A stretch of 15,573 nt of DNA from an uncultured Clostridia bacterium (GTDB lineage Bacteria > Bacillota > Clostridia > Oscillospirales > Acutalibacteraceae), in assembly GCA_904420155.1 (NCBI GenBank), contig CAJFUH010000224.1, positions 1 through 15,573 on the forward strand, written 5' to 3'. Below are positions 13,977 to 15,573 of the stretch, piece by piece; position 1 is the stretch's first letter, and each line of letters starts with the position of its first letter. The notes under the pieces were generated by a model. The model saw nothing but the letters and a program-made list of their open reading frames with translations, searched no databases and had not been told where the DNA came from. A program made the position numbers and the translations under genes.

Positions 13977-15487
13977 AATGCGCCCTGTATTGCCGATTAA
14001 GTAGAGAGGATGATGAAAAAGAACAGGAAAGTGAGAGTATTCAAAACCAAAAATCACTATTAACCTATTATGCAGACCAACAAAATTGGCGTATCTATCG
14101 TATTTACTGTGATGAAGATTTCAGTGGGATCGACCGAAGCCGCCCAGGTTTTCTCTCTATGATAGAAGACGCACAGCAGCATAAATTTGACATTGTGCTA
14201 TGCAAATCTCAGTCAAGATTTACCCGAGATATGGAACTGGTAGAAAAGTACATTCACAACCTTTTTCCTATTTGGGGAATCCGTTTTGTGACGATAGTAG
14301 ATCATGTAGATACATGGGCCAAAGGTACAAAAAAATCCCGCCAAATCAATGGGCTAATCAATGAATGGTACTTAGAGGATCTCTCAGATAATATCAAAAC
14401 CGTTTTGAACGATAAAAGAAGGAAGGGTGAGTATATTGGGGGATTCCCCACTTATGGATATCAAAAAGATCCTCAAAACCATAACCATTTGGTGGTTGAC
14501 CCTGAAGCGGCACAGATCGTACGCCAAATTTATCTGTGGTATTTACAAGGTTACGGAAAACAAAAAATTGCGGATTTATTAAACCAAAATGGAATTCCTA
14601 ATCCAACTGTTTATAAACAAAACAAAGGGCAGCACTATATTAACGGCATGATGAAGATACCTTCTTCCCTATGGAATCGAACAACCATTGGACGTATTTT
14701 AAAAAATGAAATGTATGTGGGAACAATGGTCCAAGGCAGGCAAGTAAAACCGAGCTATAAAAGTAAAAAAATTATTTCTGTTTCCCAGGAACACTGGTTC
14801 CGTGTAGAACATACCCATGAAGCAATTATTGACGATGATATTTTTCAGCGGGTACAAAAGCAGATGGAACAAAAAAGGAGATCAGATGGAAGCGGTATCT
14901 CCCATCCCTTAGCTGGCAAAGTGTTTTGTATGAGCTGTGGAAGAGCCATGAATAAAGTCTCCAACTGGCATAACGAAAAGCAATATAGTTATCTACGATG
15001 CCCTCAACCTAATTTTTGTGACGGAAATCATTCTATTTGTTTCACTTCCCTCCTTCAGATGTTGTTGGAAAAAATACAACAATATCTTGTCTTATACTAT
15101 ACTCCTGATCGGAATGTTTTTGAAAAAAGCGCAGCAAAAGAAACATTGATTTGCGAACAAAAAATACGTTCTTTACAAGCCCAAAGAGATAAATATGTCC
15201 ATGCCATACAAGCGTTATATTTAGATAAAACAGAGGGGATTATCACACAAGATCAGTTTGTTCATTTCAACAGGGAATTTTTAAATAAAAAACAGATCTT
15301 GGAAGATCAGATTAATACTCTTATAAAAAGGATAGAAGATTCTTCCAGTGTTCAGCAAACAAAAAAAGATATCAATTTAACGTCAATTGCTTCCCGTTTG
15401 CTTCCATTTGTGATCAACCGGATTGAAATAGGGAAAAAGGACAATCATATAAAAACACAGCAGGTTCATATTTTTTGGAATTTTTAG
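13973..15487 (+). CDS. Large serine recombinase (integrase/excisionase of the element)
   Basis: A 504-residue, complete large serine recombinase. The resolvase-type catalytic domain covers about 1-140, with the nucleophile Ser10 in YCRLSRED flanked by Arg8, and ESESIQNQK (20-27), CDEDFSGIDRSRPGF (46-60) and KSQSRFTRD (78-86, catalytic Arg82 and Arg85). The recombinase domain is about 150-300 (GGFPTYGYQKDP, then the VDPEAAQIVRQIYLWYLQG segment and RILKNEMYVGTMVQG). A zinc ribbon spans about 319-357 with CMSC (319-322) and Cys343 and Cys349. A coiled coil follows (about 385-460), and the C-terminus ends IEIGKKDNHIKTQQVHIFWNF-like. Such enzymes join short attP and attB sites; with a partner factor they excise. 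The start overlaps the small ORF stop. The stop (15485-15487) is 17 bases from the right junction core. It probably made, and can resolve, the insertion into the ATPase gene. Confidence 0.95.
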   Translation: MKCALYCRLSREDDEKEQESESIQNQKSLLTYYADQQNWRIYRIYCDEDFSGIDRSRPGFLSMIEDAQQHKFDIVLCKSQSRFTRDMELVEKYIHNLFPIWGIRFVTIVDHVDTWAKGTKKSRQINGLINEWYLEDLSDNIKTVLNDKRRKGEYIGGFPTYGYQKDPQNHNHLVVDPEAAQIVRQIYLWYLQGYGKQKIADLLNQNGIPNPTVYKQNKGQHYINGMMKIPSSLWNRTTIGRILKNEMYVGTMVQGRQVKPSYKSKKIISVSQEHWFRVEHTHEAIIDDDIFQRVQKQMEQKRRSDGSGISHPLAGKVFCMSCGRAMNKVSNWHNEKQYSYLRCPQPNFCDGNHSICFTSLLQMLLEKIQQYLVLYYTPDRNVFEKSAAKETLICEQKIRSLQAQRDKYVHAIQALYLDKTEGIITQDQFVHFNREFLNKKQILEDQINTLIKRIEDSSSVQQTKKDINLTSIASRLLPFVINRIEIGKKDNHIKTQQVHIFWNF

Positions 15488-15573
15488 TATATAGGTACTG
15501 TGACATGCGGAGCGGTACCATCCACAATACACACTTTTATTTCCGGGAAAATAACAGCGTCCAGAGAATGTGG
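15484..15573 (-). pseudogene. PRK06851-like P-loop ATPase, N-terminal piece of the split gene (extends beyond the window)
   Basis: On the minus strand the right edge reads PHSLDAVIFPEIKVCIVDG then TAPH (15573-15505), 23 codons that match the first-half motif of the same ATPase family as 10825-11631. The frame then leaves homology as VTVPIY and stops at TAA (15486-15484), inside the inserted element and overlapping the recombinase stop tail to tail. The remainder of the N-terminus, including the expected Walker A loop, lies to the right of the window. The segment also resembles PLHKMDALLIPSIDLAFAVT of the C-terminal piece, as expected for a protein with two duplicated P-loop halves. Confidence 0.82.
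15487..15526. other. Right attachment junction of the element
   Basis: Element side: GTATATAGGTACTGTGAC (15487-15504). Core: ATG 15505-15507. Gene side: CGGAGCGGTACCATCCACA (15508-15526). The predicted empty site joins 11613-11634 to 15508-15526, and the predicted circle joins 15487-15507 to 11635-11653. Confidence 0.65.

Larger units (their letters stand above)
11632..15507 (+). mobile_element. Skin-like intervening element (3,873 bp) with serine recombinase and T-box-ilvA-ridA cargo
   Basis: The block splits a minus-strand ATPase gene. The left junction is at 11632-11634 and the right at 15505-15507, and both carry ATG in direct orientation (CAT, a His codon of the target gene). Removing one copy plus the block fuses SLDAVIFPE...IVDGTAPH to TMDPKYPG in frame. 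The recombinase gene ends 17 bases from the right core, as is usual for an integrase next to its attachment site. Contents in order are promoter, T-box, ilvA, ridA, terminator, small ORF and recombinase. The layout resembles the sigK skin element and other gene-splitting integrated elements. No phage structural, replication or conjugation genes are present, so mobility beyond excision would depend on the recombinase alone. Confidence 0.82.

Noticed and set aside
1..15573. CRISPR arrays, tRNA or rRNA genes, and tandem repeats
   Set aside because: No regularly spaced direct repeats and no cloverleaf or ribosomal signatures were seen by eye on either strand.

Overview
The window looks like a chromosomal segment of an endospore-forming, low-GC Firmicute, probably a gut-type clostridium of the Oscillospiraceae/Ruminococcaceae kind. 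This rests on the adjacent spoIVB and spo0A genes, the strong AGGAGG-type ribosome binding sites, a T-box riboswitch, a DUF5685/J-domain pair and an AT-rich composition. The genus assignment is inference.

Layout. 1-1475: end of a MacA/HlyD-type adaptor and a complete MacB/FtsX-type ABC permease, closed by a terminator. 1522-2619: a XerC/XerD-type tyrosine recombinase with its own promoter and a perfect 22-bp hairpin set exactly between its Shine-Dalgarno sequence and start codon. 2754-4857 (minus): a three-gene operon of a DUF5685 protein, a J-domain protein with a cysteine-rich tail and a small membrane protein. 5074-7218 (minus): spoIVB then spo0A, the classic sporulation pair. 7574-9790 (plus): a nicotinamidase and nicotinate phosphoribosyltransferase operon for NAD salvage. 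9872-10729: a DegV/FakB-type fatty-acid-binding protein.

The most striking part is 10825-15573. A minus-strand gene for a PRK06851-like P-loop ATPase is split in two. Its N-terminal piece ends near 15505 (the last 23 intact codons read SLDAVIFPE...IVDGTAPH) and its C-terminal piece resumes at 11631 (TMDPKYPG...). Between them lies a 3,873-bp block carrying a T-box-controlled ilvA (threonine dehydratase), ridA (enamine/imine deaminase), a 48-codon small ORF, and a large serine recombinase whose stop codon lies 17 bp from the right junction. Both junctions share ATG in direct orientation (11632-11634 and 15505-15507). Deleting one copy plus the block rejoins the two pieces in frame as ...DGTAPH-TMDPKYPG..., which restores the family motif at the expected length. 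This has the architecture of a skin-like intervening element: a gene interrupted by a recombinase-encoding insert that can in principle be excised precisely. Unusually, the insert carries an amino-acid metabolism operon.

How the parts work together: IlvA makes 2-aminocrotonate/2-aminoacrylate, which RidA hydrolyses. Expression of ilvA is gated by uncharged tRNA through the T-box. The serine recombinase, translationally coupled to the small ORF, would integrate or excise the block. Whether excision occurs, and whether it is tied to sporulation as in the sigK skin element, cannot be seen from sequence alone.
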